Positions 16,084 through 24,733 of a stretch of DNA of 64,000 nucleotides are shown piece after piece. Where the stretch lies: assembly GCA_030849965.1 (NCBI GenBank), contig JAVDKL010000004.1, forward strand, positions 124,001 to 188,000, written 5' to 3'. The notes under the pieces were generated by a model. It did not search any database. It worked only from the letters and a program-made list of their open reading frames with translations, and was not told where the DNA came from. A program made the position numbers and the translations under genes. This DNA is from Schauerella fraxinea (GTDB taxonomy: Bacteria > Pseudomonadota > Gammaproteobacteria > Burkholderiales > Burkholderiaceae_B). The stretch's first letter is position 1; the number at the start of each line of letters is the position of its first letter.

Positions 16084-17472
16084 ATGCCTAAAGAAATCCG
16101 CTTGAATGCCTTCATGATGAATTGCGTGGGCGGCCATCTGGCGCCTGGGCAGTGGCGTCATGGTCATGGCCGCGCAAGCGATTATCTCGATCCGGATTAC
16201 TGGTCGGGGTTGGCCACGCTGCTCGAGCGCGGCCGGTTCGATGCCTTGTTTCTGGGCGATGTGCTGGGCGTGTATGACGTTTACGGCGACGCGCCCGCCG
16301 CGGCCTTCAGTGCCGGCGCGCAGTCGCCGATGAACGATCCGTTTCCGCTCGTGATGGTGATGGCGGGTGTGACGTCGCATCTGGGCTTCGGCATCACCGC
16401 GTCGTCCACGTATGAAGCGCCCTATGTGCTGGCACGCCGCTTCACCACGCTCGATCACCTCACGCGTGGGCGCATTGCGTGGAACATCGTCACGTCCTAT
16501 CTGCAAAGCGGGGCGCGCAGCCTGGGGCAGACGGCATTGCAAGCGCACGACAACCGTTATGACCGCGCCGACGAATGCCTGGACATCTGCTATCAGCTTT
16601 GGGAAAAGAGTTGGGACGATGACGCGGTGGATGGCGCGCCGGGCGCGGCCCACTATGCGGATCCATCGCGCATTCGACCGGTGCGTTATGAAGGGCGCTA
16701 TCTCAATTCAGAAGGCGTGTTTCAGTCCGAGCCTTCCCCGCAGCGCACGCCGGTGCTCTTCCAAGCCGGTGGATCGGCGCGCGGTACCGCGTTCGCGGCC
16801 CGTCACGCCGAGTGCGTGTTCGTCGGTGCCCCCACACTGGCCGGATTAAAGAAATCGGTGACGCAGATTCGCGCGGCAGTGCAGGCCGCAGGCCGTGCGC
16901 CGGATAGCGTCGTGATCTTTGCGATGTTTACCGTGATCGTGGATGCGGACCGCGATACGGCCCTGGCACGTCTGGCGGCGTATCAAGCAAGTGCTGACCA
17001 CGCAGGTGCCGCAGCGTTGCTGGCCGGCTGGACCGGCGTCGATCTGTCGCGTTACGCACCGGACGATACGCTGGACTATGTGGATACGGATGCCGGGCAA
17101 TCGGCGCTGGCGTCGTTCAGCAAGCTCGATCCGTCGAAGCAGTGGACGGTGCGCGATGCGCTCGATTACGTCGCCATTGGGGGGCGCGGCCCGGTGATTG
17201 CCGGTGGACCGGTCGACGTGGCCGACGCGCTGCAGGACTGGATCGCGCAAACCGATATCGACGGCTTCAACCTCGCTTGCGTGGAAGCGCCGCGTACGTT
17301 TGCCGACATCGTCGAGTTTCTCGTGCCCGAATTGCAGCGGCGCGGTGTGTACAAGACCGAGTACGCCGCCGGGACCTTTCGCCAGAAATTGTTCGATGGC
17401 CGTGCGTGGATCGCCACCGACCATCGTGCGCACCTTATCGAACCCCACTTCAAGGCAGGCGTCGACGCCTGA
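16084..17472 (+). CDS. NtaA/SnaA/DszA-family FMN-dependent monooxygenase
   Basis: Bacterial-luciferase-like flavin monooxygenase of 462 residues that would use FMNH2 and O2. The family block GRIAWNIVTSYLQSG (about residues 135-150) and the C-terminal VPELQRRGVY are diagnostic; relatives oxidise nitrilotriacetate, EDTA, pristinamycin IIB or dibenzothiophene sulfone. Unlike the other monooxygenases of the window it contains five Cys and about nine Met. It starts the rightward operon behind the GntR palindromes and is followed 7 bp later by the AhpD-like gene and then a Liv-type importer. It needs reduced FMN from another gene; the nearest reductase is at 22730-23350. Substrate unknown. Confidence 0.87.
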   Translation: MPKEIRLNAFMMNCVGGHLAPGQWRHGHGRASDYLDPDYWSGLATLLERGRFDALFLGDVLGVYDVYGDAPAAAFSAGAQSPMNDPFPLVMVMAGVTSHLGFGITASSTYEAPYVLARRFTTLDHLTRGRIAWNIVTSYLQSGARSLGQTALQAHDNRYDRADECLDICYQLWEKSWDDDAVDGAPGAAHYADPSRIRPVRYEGRYLNSEGVFQSEPSPQRTPVLFQAGGSARGTAFAARHAECVFVGAPTLAGLKKSVTQIRAAVQAAGRAPDSVVIFAMFTVIVDADRDTALARLAAYQASADHAGAAALLAGWTGVDLSRYAPDDTLDYVDTDAGQSALASFSKLDPSKQWTVRDALDYVAIGGRGPVIAGGPVDVADALQDWIAQTDIDGFNLACVEAPRTFADIVEFLVPELQRRGVYKTEYAAGTFRQKLFDGRAWIATDHRAHLIEPHFKAGVDA

Positions 17473-17479
17473 GCTTCCT

Positions 17480-18022
17480 ATGCCCCGTATCAGCGAAATT
17501 TCTCCCGACACCTTCCGCCCCGAGCTTCGAACCTTGTTCGATGGCTATACCAATGGCGGCCAGGTGTTTGCGGATCAGTTTTCAGTGCTCGCCCATGTGG
17601 ACCCCGCTGCTACCCATCTTTTCGGCATGCTCGCCGAACTGAAGCAACGCTCGGCGGTGCCTTACCGCTACATCGAGCTGTGCATCGTGGTGGTGTCGTT
17701 GTTGAACGATTGCCCGTACTGCGTGGCGAATCATGCGCCGAAGCTGGCCGTGGAAGGCATCACCGAGGAGGGCGCGCGCGCGTTGCTCGACTACGCCGAT
17801 CATCCGGAGCTCACCGATATCGACAAGACGGTGGTCGAGTATGCGATCGCGGTGAGCACCAACGCGCAACGGCTGCCGGATGCGTTGTTCGACCGCGTGC
17901 GCGCGCACTTTACCGAAGCCCAGGTGGTGGAACTCACCTTGCGTATCTCGCTGTGCGGTTTTTTCAATCGCTTCAACCAGGCGCTGCATATCGGCGAAGA
18001 CACGACCGCCGTGCACGCCTGA
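17480..18022 (+). CDS. carboxymuconolactone decarboxylase/AhpD-like protein
   Basis: All-helical protein of 180 residues with the AhpD core motif DCPYCVANH (around residues 75-83), giving the CxxC pair and the nearby His of alkylhydroperoxidases. The ATG at 17480 lies 7 bp after the monooxygenase stop; longer in-frame sequence overlaps the monooxygenase and is a shadow. It may remove peroxide or peroxyflavin by-products of the monooxygenase, or act on the product. Tight coupling to the monooxygenase and the importer suggests a role in the same pathway. Confidence 0.83.
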   Translation: MPRISEISPDTFRPELRTLFDGYTNGGQVFADQFSVLAHVDPAATHLFGMLAELKQRSAVPYRYIELCIVVVSLLNDCPYCVANHAPKLAVEGITEEGARALLDYADHPELTDIDKTVVEYAIAVSTNAQRLPDALFDRVRAHFTEAQVVELTLRISLCGFFNRFNQALHIGEDTTAVHA

Positions 18023-18109
18023 CCGCAGGCGTGGCCGACGGCCCGCCAGCGCTTCGTCTTCTCCTTGCGGCGCTCTTCGCCGCTATCCGCTGTATCAGGA
18101 ATCGCTTTC

Positions 18110-19336
18110 ATGACCCGCACCGCCGCTATCGATCGTCGCCATTTTCTTGCGCTTGCCGGCGCTGTGCTGGCCGTCGCTGCCACACCCTCGTGGGCGCAGT
18201 CGTCGTCCGAACCCATTCGTATCGGGGTGCTCGTGCCTTTGACGGGCGGTGGTGGCGCCTACGGGCAGGGCATGGCCAACGCGGCGCTCAAGGCGGCGGC
18301 ATACATCAACGATGCGGGTGGCGTCCTGGGCGGCCGCAAGCTTGAAGTGCTGATCGCCGATGACGAAAGCAATCCCACCGCCGGCGTGGCCGCAGTGCGC
18401 AAGTTCCTCGATGTGAACAAGGTATCCGCGGTGATCGGCGTGTGGAGCAGTGCGGTCGCCATGGCCATCAAGCCGTTGACGATCGAACGTGGCGTGCCAT
18501 TGCTGGTGGGCGGCTCGGGCGATGAAGTGACGCAGGGCGACAACAAAGGTTTGGTGTATCGCTTTCAAGCCCGTGGCGCCGATTGGGGGCCCACCTTCGC
18601 GCGAGCGATCAAGCAAGCCGGCGGCAAGAAGGCATCGGTGCTGGCCCTGCAGACGCCGTTTACCTTGAGCCTGGCCAATCCGTTCGTGGAAACGTTCAAG
18701 CAGGGCGGCGGCGAGATCCTCGATGTCGTGTACTACAACCCCAATCAGGCCTCGTATCGCGCCGAGGTGGAGAAGGTGTTCTCCCGCGAACCGGATGCGG
18801 TGTTCATTCCCAGCTATCTGCCCGATCTGTCGGCCATCGCGCGTGAGGTGTTTCGTGCGGGCTTTACCACGCCGATCTATGCCAACTCGTCGGCAGCCGA
18901 CGCCGAAGGGGCTTTCATCAAGGGCGTGGGCGCCGAGGTGGCTGAAGGCATTCACCACATCCAGTCGATTCCGCCTGTGGATTCCACCGCGTATCAAACC
19001 TTCGCCAAGCAAACCGGTACCGACCCCAAAAGCATCTCGATCTTCCCGTCGAATGTGTGGGACGAGATCGCCGTGCTGGCGCTTGCCATCGAACAGTCTG
19101 GCAGCAGCGACCCGGCGGTGTTCACCAAGGCGATTCCCACGGTAGTCAACGGCAATGGCCTGAAAGTGGAAAACGCGCTCGACGGCCTGAAAGCGCTGCG
19201 CGGCAAGCAGGCCGTGGCCTACAGCGGCGCGGGATCGCAATTCACCTTCACGCCGTCGGGCGACCAGCTCAACCGCGAGTTCGGCCACTTCGTGATCAAG
19301 AACGGCGCCAATCAGTTGCTGGAAGTGCTGCGGTGA
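18110..19336 (+). CDS. Liv-type ABC transporter, periplasmic binding protein
   Basis: Type I periplasmic binding protein of 408 residues (LivK/amide-binding family). The N terminus has a twin-arginine-like signal (DRRHFLALAGA, cleavage near SWAQ), then IRIGVLVPLTGGGGAYG, the family start. The two Rossmann-like lobes and the central IGVWSSAVAMA segment fit the fold. The mature part has two Met and no Cys. It is followed by two ATPases and two permeases. Family members bind branched-chain amino acids, amides, urea or aromatic acids; pairing with a monooxygenase suggests a xenobiotic or aromatic compound rather than leucine. Confidence 0.87.
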   Translation: MTRTAAIDRRHFLALAGAVLAVAATPSWAQSSSEPIRIGVLVPLTGGGGAYGQGMANAALKAAAYINDAGGVLGGRKLEVLIADDESNPTAGVAAVRKFLDVNKVSAVIGVWSSAVAMAIKPLTIERGVPLLVGGSGDEVTQGDNKGLVYRFQARGADWGPTFARAIKQAGGKKASVLALQTPFTLSLANPFVETFKQGGGEILDVVYYNPNQASYRAEVEKVFSREPDAVFIPSYLPDLSAIAREVFRAGFTTPIYANSSAADAEGAFIKGVGAEVAEGIHHIQSIPPVDSTAYQTFAKQTGTDPKSISIFPSNVWDEIAVLALAIEQSGSSDPAVFTKAIPTVVNGNGLKVENALDGLKALRGKQAVAYSGAGSQFTFTPSGDQLNREFGHFVIKNGANQLLEVLR

Positions 19337-19345
19337 TGATTGAGG

Positions 19346-20281
19346 ATGCAGCGGCGGGTTGAGGCTGCGACAGCGCTTTTCGCCGATTGCACTTCCTTAA
19401 CGCTTGACCTCCGCCCAAGCCACACCGAATTGACTGAGATTGCATTGACCGACACCGCACGATCGCCGCACGCTGCCACGGCCAGCGGCCTGCCTTTGGC
19501 GGGTGCGCCGGCGCCATCCGCAACGCTGCTGGAGGCCCGCGACCTGGTCGTACGCTTCGGCGGCGTGGTCGCACTGAACGGCGCGTCATTGACCATTCCC
19601 CGCCAAGGCATCACCGGCATCGTGGGCCCCAATGGGGCGGGCAAGTCGACGTTGTTCGATGTGCTTGCCGGCGTGCGTCGTCCCAGCGCCGGTGCTGTGC
19701 ACTTCAATGGCCGCGACATCACCGGTGCCGCGCTGCATCGGCGCGCCCACTTGGGCATTGCGCGCAGCTTCCAGATCGCGCGCGAACTCGACGGCTTGAG
19801 TGTGCTGGAAAATGTGCTGCTGGCGTCGCTCGATCATCCGGGCGACAAGCTGTGGCGGGTGTTTTTGACGCCCTGGCAAGTCAAGCGCGAAGAAGACCGT
19901 TTGATCGAACGCGCGCTTGGGCTCTTGGATCGTGTGAAGCTGCGTCGCCTGGCCGACGAACCCGCAGGCGTGCTTTCCGGCGGACAAAAGAAATTGCTGG
20001 AACTGGCGCGTGCGCTGATGCTCGACCCCGCCCTGGTGCTGCTCGACGAGCCTGCGGCAGGCGTGAATCCGCTACTGATCGATGAACTCTGCGCGTTCAT
20101 TCTCACCCTAAAAGCGGAGGGCACCGCCTTCGCCATCGTCGAACACAATATGGACGTGGTAGCCGCGTTGTGCGATCGCGTGTATGTGCTGGCCGACGGC
20201 GCGGTGCTCACGACCGGCACGTTCGATGAGATCGTGGCAGACGCGCGCGTGATGGACGCTTACCTGGGGCAGCAAGCATGA
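19346..20281 (+). CDS. Liv-type ABC transporter ATPase (LivG-like)
   Basis: ATP-binding subunit. The conserved domain starts near residue 60 (LLEARDLVVRFGG), followed by Walker A GPNGAGKST, signature LSGGQKKLLELARAL, Walker B LVLLDEP and the LivG-type VEHNMDVV. The start is uncertain: ATG 19346 gives 311 residues with a 60-residue unconserved leader, while a TTG at 19430 would shorten it to 283. Neither has a good ribosome site. It overlaps the next ATPase gene by 4 bp. Confidence 0.87.
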   Translation: MQRRVEAATALFADCTSLTLDLRPSHTELTEIALTDTARSPHAATASGLPLAGAPAPSATLLEARDLVVRFGGVVALNGASLTIPRQGITGIVGPNGAGKSTLFDVLAGVRRPSAGAVHFNGRDITGAALHRRAHLGIARSFQIARELDGLSVLENVLLASLDHPGDKLWRVFLTPWQVKREEDRLIERALGLLDRVKLRRLADEPAGVLSGGQKKLLELARALMLDPALVLLDEPAAGVNPLLIDELCAFILTLKAEGTAFAIVEHNMDVVAALCDRVYVLADGAVLTTGTFDEIVADARVMDAYLGQQA

Positions 20282-21003
20282 CGGTCGCGCTGCAATTGCG
20301 GGGCATTACCGCGGGCTACGGCGGCGCGACGATCCTGCACGGCATCGATCTGGATGTGCCTGCCGGTGGCGCGCTGACGATCGTCGGCCCCAACGGTTCG
20401 GGCAAGTCCACCCTGATGAAGACGGTGGTAGGTTTGCTGCGCGCAAGCGGTGGCCAGGTCGATCTGGGTGGCCGCGACATCTCGCGTCTGGATGCGCCGG
20501 CGCGCGCTCGGGCCGGAATGGCCTATGTGCCGCAGGAGGGCAATGTCTTTCGCAATATGAACGTACGCGAGAATCTGATGTTGGGATGGGAGTTTCTGCA
20601 TGCGGGTGCCGCGCGTGGCGCGCAGCGTGCCCGGCAGGAAGAGGTGCTCGCATTGTTTCCCGAGATCAAAGCCAAACTGGGCACACCTGCCGGGCTGTTG
20701 AGTGGCGGCCAGCGGCAAATGGTGGCGATGGCGGCGGCGTTGATGCAGACGCCGCAGATTCTGGTGCTGGACGAACCGTCGGCCGGACTCTCGCCGCGCA
20801 ATGCCGGGCTGATGTTCGATAGCGTGGCGCGTATTCGCGAAACGGGCGTAACGCTGCTGATGATCGAACAGAATGTGAAACTGGGACTGCGAGTGGCCGA
20901 CCGCGCAGCGGTGCTGGCCGCTGGACGTATCCATCGCGTGGCACCGGCCGCAGAGCTCTTGGCCGAGCCGGACTTCCACCGCCTGTACATGGGGGTGGCG
21001 TGA
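20278..21003 (+). CDS. Liv-type ABC transporter ATPase (LivF-like)
   Basis: Second ATP-binding subunit, 241 residues, of LivF length and type: Walker A GPNGSGKSTLMK (about residues 39-50), AYVPQEGNVF Q-loop, signature LSGGQRQMVAMAAAL, Walker B LVLDEPSAGLSP and LLMIEQN. It forms a heterodimer with the LivG-like subunit under the two permeases. Overlaps of 4 bp upstream and 1 bp (TGATG) downstream show tight coupling. Confidence 0.9.
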   Translation: MTVALQLRGITAGYGGATILHGIDLDVPAGGALTIVGPNGSGKSTLMKTVVGLLRASGGQVDLGGRDISRLDAPARARAGMAYVPQEGNVFRNMNVRENLMLGWEFLHAGAARGAQRARQEEVLALFPEIKAKLGTPAGLLSGGQRQMVAMAAALMQTPQILVLDEPSAGLSPRNAGLMFDSVARIRETGVTLLMIEQNVKLGLRVADRAAVLAAGRIHRVAPAAELLAEPDFHRLYMGVA

Positions 21004-21863
21004 TGCTGCAGCTCATCTTCAATGGGTTGATCACAGGGTTGCTCGTGGCATTGCCGGCATTGGCGCTGGCGTTGACCTTCAGTGTGCTGCGTTTCGCAAA
21101 CTTCGCCATTGGGGCCATGCTCACGCTGGGCGCCTATCTGATCTACGCGTTCAATGTGGTGCTGGGGTGGCCCTTACCGCTGGCAGCCGCAGCGGGCGCC
21201 ATCAGTGCGGCCGTGTTGGCCGTGCTCGTCGATATGCTGGTGTACCGGCCCTTGCGAGGGCGCTCGGGCGTGACGTTGCTGGTGGCGTCGATGGGTGTGT
21301 CGTTCGTGCTGGAAAATGCCGTGCGGTTTGTGGCCGGCAGCACCTCGGTGGGCTATGCGATCGCACCGTCGCGTCCTATCCGCTGGGCGGGCCTGCGGGT
21401 GAATCAGGAACAGTTGATCGCCGCTGGGCTCACACTCGCGGCATTGTTGCTCGTGTGGGCGATCTTTCGTTTTACGCGGTTGGGGCGGGCGATGCGGGCG
21501 GTTGCCGATAATCCTGCGCTGGCCGCCGTACGCGGGGTTGCGCGCAACAAAGTGGTGGCGGCGACCTGGATCATCTCGGGCGCGCTTACCGCGCTGGCCG
21601 GCATGTTGATCGGGCTGGACACCGCCATCGACCCCCTGATGGGCTGGAACTATATTTTGCCGGTGTTTGCTGCTGCGATTCTGGGCGGCATCGGCAATCC
21701 CATGGCGGCCGTGGCCGGCGCGTTGGTGATGGGTGTGGCGGGGGAAGTATCCACCGCGTGGCTACCTGCGCATTACCGTACGGTGGTCGCGTTCGCCATC
21801 ATGAGCATTTGCCTGGTGGTGCGTCCCGCCGGCATTTTCGGCACGCGTTGGGTAACCCGATGA
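21003..21863 (+). CDS. Liv-type ABC transporter permease (LivH-like)
   Basis: Inner-membrane permease of 286 residues with about eight helices. LivH features: an N-terminal NGLITGLLVALPALALALTF helix, the RFANFAIGAM segment, and the cytoplasmic RAVADNPALAAVRGV loop around residue 170 that docks on the ATPase. The start ATG overlaps the previous stop (TGATG); GTG 21000 is one codon earlier. Confidence 0.9.
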   Translation: MLQLIFNGLITGLLVALPALALALTFSVLRFANFAIGAMLTLGAYLIYAFNVVLGWPLPLAAAAGAISAAVLAVLVDMLVYRPLRGRSGVTLLVASMGVSFVLENAVRFVAGSTSVGYAIAPSRPIRWAGLRVNQEQLIAAGLTLAALLLVWAIFRFTRLGRAMRAVADNPALAAVRGVARNKVVAATWIISGALTALAGMLIGLDTAIDPLMGWNYILPVFAAAILGGIGNPMAAVAGALVMGVAGEVSTAWLPAHYRTVVAFAIMSICLVVRPAGIFGTRWVTR

Positions 21864-22741
21864 CCACGTATATCGTCTCCATCCTCATCCTGGTCGCCAT
21901 CGCGGCGATTGCCGGATTGGCCCTCAATCTGCAATGGGGCCTGTCCGGGCTGGTCAATTTCGGCCTGTTCGGCTTTTACATGCTCGGTGCCTACGTGTGC
22001 GCACTGCTCGTGCATGCGGGCTGGAATCCGTGGCTGGCAATGGGGGCCGCAATCGTCGCCACGGCGGCGTTGAGCGCTGCCGTCAGCCTGATATCGATCC
22101 GCTTGTCCGAAGACTATCTTGCCATCGTGACGCTGGGCTTTGCCGAGTGCCTGAAGCTCTTCATCATCCATGAAGAAGGCTTAACCCGCGGGAGCCTTGG
22201 CATCTCGAATATCACGCGGCCGGTGTCGAGCAACGAAGCCATGCTGCTCGTGGCCTTGCTGGCGCTGGTGGCGGTGTATGCCGTGTTCCAACGCGTGGCA
22301 CGCTCGCCGTTCGGCCGCACCGCACGGGCTTTGCGCGACGATCCTGTGGTCGCGGCCACGGTAGGCAAGAACGTGCTGGCGTTTCGGATTCGCCTGTTTG
22401 CCTTGGGCGGCGCTGCCATTGGGTTGGCGGGGGCGTTGCACGCGTTCTACTACCAATACATCGATCCCACGCAATTCGGCGCCATCATCACGGCCTATGC
22501 GTTCATGGCAGTGATCATTGGCGGGCGCGGCAGTAACCCCGGCGTGATCGTGAGCGCGTTCACCGTGGTGCTCGTGCTCGAAGGCACCCGTTATCTCGAC
22601 GACTATCTGACGTGGTTGACGTCCACGCAACTGGCGTCGTTGCGATTGATGCTGGTGGGCGTGGGGTTGATTGCGATGCTGATCTTCAAGCCGCAGGGCC
22701 TGGTGCGGCCCTACCGGTTGCGGCAGCCGTCACAAACTTAG
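21860..22741 (+). CDS. Liv-type ABC transporter permease (LivM-like)
   Basis: Second permease, 293 residues. LivM pattern: LNLQWGLSGLVNFGLFGFYMLGAY near the N terminus and the RALRDDPVVAATVGKNV coupling loop around residue 155. It overlaps the LivH-like gene by 4 bp. Its 3' end runs 12 bp into the convergent FMN reductase gene, so no terminator can lie between them. Confidence 0.9.
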   Translation: MTTYIVSILILVAIAAIAGLALNLQWGLSGLVNFGLFGFYMLGAYVCALLVHAGWNPWLAMGAAIVATAALSAAVSLISIRLSEDYLAIVTLGFAECLKLFIIHEEGLTRGSLGISNITRPVSSNEAMLLVALLALVAVYAVFQRVARSPFGRTARALRDDPVVAATVGKNVLAFRIRLFALGGAAIGLAGALHAFYYQYIDPTQFGAIITAYAFMAVIIGGRGSNPGVIVSAFTVVLVLEGTRYLDDYLTWLTSTQLASLRLMLVGVGLIAMLIFKPQGLVRPYRLRQPSQT

Positions 22742-23350
22742 ACGGCCATCAAGCGCGATGCGGCCCACATCGTAGGTCTGCAAGCGCGGACGATGCAGCG
22801 TGCGCGAAAGATGATCGGCGATCAGATCGACAGACGTTTCGAGGCGGTGGCGCACGTCATCGTCGATATCGACACCGTCATCGATCAAACGCACTTGCTT
22901 ATCGGTGGCGTACACGCCGGCCAGAATGTGGCGCGCCCCGAGCGCCGACAGTACCGGCTTGAAGCCATACTCCAGCGCCAGCAGGTGAGCGGTACTGCCG
23001 CCTGTGGCAATCGGCAACACCAGTTTGCCGGCCAGGGCGCGTTCGTCCAGCAGATCCAGAACCGTCTTCAATCCACCGGAGAATGAGGCTTTGTAGATGG
23101 GAGAGGCCACCAGCACGGCATCGGCCGAGTCGACGACTTCGCGCAATTGCTTGGCCGCCGCACCCATGTAGTTGCCGGTGACCAGGTCTTCGGCGGGGAG
23201 GTCTCGCAGGCCTAAACGTTGAATGGGGAAGCCTGCGAGATCGAGACGTTGCACGGCAAAATTCAGAAGGGCGGTTGAGCGCGAACGCTCTGCGGGGCTA
23301 CCCGCGATGGCGAGGATGGTCATGAGGGGAGAGGCCGATGAAACACTCAT
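22730..23350 (-). CDS. ssuE: NAD(P)H-dependent FMN reductase, SsuE-like
   Basis: Flavodoxin-fold reductase of 206 residues that supplies FMNH2 to two-component monooxygenases. The AIAGSPAERSRSTALL phosphate loop, ASPIYKASFSGGLKTVLDLL and ATGGSTAHLLALEY match SsuE; the Tyr of LEY corresponds to the SsuE pi-helix Tyr (Tyr118 in E. coli). An internal ATG at 23323 matches the E. coli start better than 23350. No Cys and three Met. It is the last gene of a leftward operon with a monooxygenase and a peptide-type importer. It is the only obvious FMN reductase in the window, so it may serve several monooxygenases. Confidence 0.88.
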   Translation of the reverse strand: MSVSSASPLMTILAIAGSPAERSRSTALLNFAVQRLDLAGFPIQRLGLRDLPAEDLVTGNYMGAAAKQLREVVDSADAVLVASPIYKASFSGGLKTVLDLLDERALAGKLVLPIATGGSTAHLLALEYGFKPVLSALGARHILAGVYATDKQVRLIDDGVDIDDDVRHRLETSVDLIADHLSRTLHRPRLQTYDVGRIALDGRLSL

Positions 23351-23437
23351 TCTGTCAGCGATCGGCGGCGATTAGAACGACGAATGCGGCATGAGGTTAT
23401 GCGGATCGCGCGGCTGTTGACGTGGCGTGCGCGTGCA

Positions 23438-24733
23438 TCACGCGGGCCGCGCCAATCCCAGGTTTTCCCGCAGCGTGCGACCTTCGTAAGCGGTCCGGAA
23501 CAGTCCGCGGCGCTGAAGTTCTGGTACGACCAGATCGACGAAGTCGTCCAGCCCATCCGGCATGGTGGCCGGGATCACATTGAATCCATCCGCCGCACCG
23601 GCGGTGAACCACGCCTCGAGATCATCGGCGATGTCTTCATAGGATCCCACGATGATGCGATGGCCGTGCGAGGCGATGGCAAGTGCAGCGAGATCGCGTA
23701 ATGAGTAGCCCTCCGTGCGGGCCTTGTTCAGGAGCAGGCGCACGCGGCTTTCGCCGTGGATGCGCAGGCCGGGTTCGGGCACCGGGCCGTCCAGATCGTA
23801 GGTCGACAAGTCATAGCCCCACCGGCCCGAGAGCTGCTTGATGCCGGCGGCGATGTCGGTATGTGCTTGCAGATCGGCGAATTTGGCGTGAGCCGCTGCG
23901 CGTGTGGCGCCCACGATGGGCATGATGCCCGGAAAGATCAACGGGCCGTCGAAGGTGGGGCGATGGCGTCTGGAGGCGCTGCGCAAGGCGTCGCGATAAG
24001 CCAACGCATCTTCGATCGTGTCTTGCGCGGTAAAAGCGACGTCGGCGCTTTTACCAGCCAGATCGATGCCATCCGCTGAAGAACCTGCCTGGAAGATGAC
24101 CGGATGACCTTGCGGCGGGCGCGACACGTTCAACGGGCCCCTCACTGAGAAATGCACGCCGTCATGGGCCAGTTCGCGCACGCGTGTTTGATCGACGAAG
24201 ATGCCGCGCTCGCGATCCATCACCAGCGCACCGTCATCCCAGGTATCCCATAGCCCTTTGGCAACCTGCACGAATTCATCCGCGCGCGCGTAGCGTTCGG
24301 GATGGCTGAGTAAACCGTCCTGGCTGAAATTCTGCGCGGCGCGATCGGACTGCGATGTGACCACGTTCCATCCTGCGCGGCCGGCGCTCAAGTGATCGAG
24401 CGAGGCAAACATGCGCGCGGTATTGAAGGGCTCGGAGAAGGTTGTCGATACCGTTGCGGTCAACCCGATGCGCGACGTCACCAACGACAACGCACTCAGT
24501 AGCGTCAATGGCTCAAATCCGCCATTTCGGCCGTTGCCGTTCGGGATCGGGCCAACCAGGCTGTCTGCGAGAAAGAACACGTCGAATAGTCCTGCCTCGG
24601 CCTTTTGCGCAGCGGCCATGACGCTGGCGAGATCTTCAGGCGCACCGCGCGCTTCCGCGCGTCGCCAGGCTGCGGGATGGCGGCCCACCGGTTGATGGAA
24701 GAAACCCAGGCGGAGCGTGGCGGGGCGCGTCAT
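23438..24733 (-). CDS. NtaA/SnaA/DszA-family FMN-dependent monooxygenase
   Basis: Luciferase-like monooxygenase of 431 residues. Family blocks: FDVFFLADS near residue 50, SAGRAGWNVVTSQS around 130, and the C-terminal VPELQRRGLFRTAYEG. No cysteine is present. The ATG overlaps the upstream ATPase stop by 4 bp (24730-24733), and the FMN reductase follows 87 bp downstream, so importer, oxygenase and reductase form one unit. Known family members cleave C-N or C-S bonds (NtaA, EmoA, DszA, CmoJ of Bacillus S-alkylcysteine salvage). Given the peptide-type importer, a thioether or sulfur-containing amino-acid adduct is a reasonable candidate; this is inference. Confidence 0.87.
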   Translation of the reverse strand: MTRPATLRLGFFHQPVGRHPAAWRRAEARGAPEDLASVMAAAQKAEAGLFDVFFLADSLVGPIPNGNGRNGGFEPLTLLSALSLVTSRIGLTATVSTTFSEPFNTARMFASLDHLSAGRAGWNVVTSQSDRAAQNFSQDGLLSHPERYARADEFVQVAKGLWDTWDDGALVMDRERGIFVDQTRVRELAHDGVHFSVRGPLNVSRPPQGHPVIFQAGSSADGIDLAGKSADVAFTAQDTIEDALAYRDALRSASRRHRPTFDGPLIFPGIMPIVGATRAAAHAKFADLQAHTDIAAGIKQLSGRWGYDLSTYDLDGPVPEPGLRIHGESRVRLLLNKARTEGYSLRDLAALAIASHGHRIIVGSYEDIADDLEAWFTAGAADGFNVIPATMPDGLDDFVDLVVPELQRRGLFRTAYEGRTLRENLGLARPA

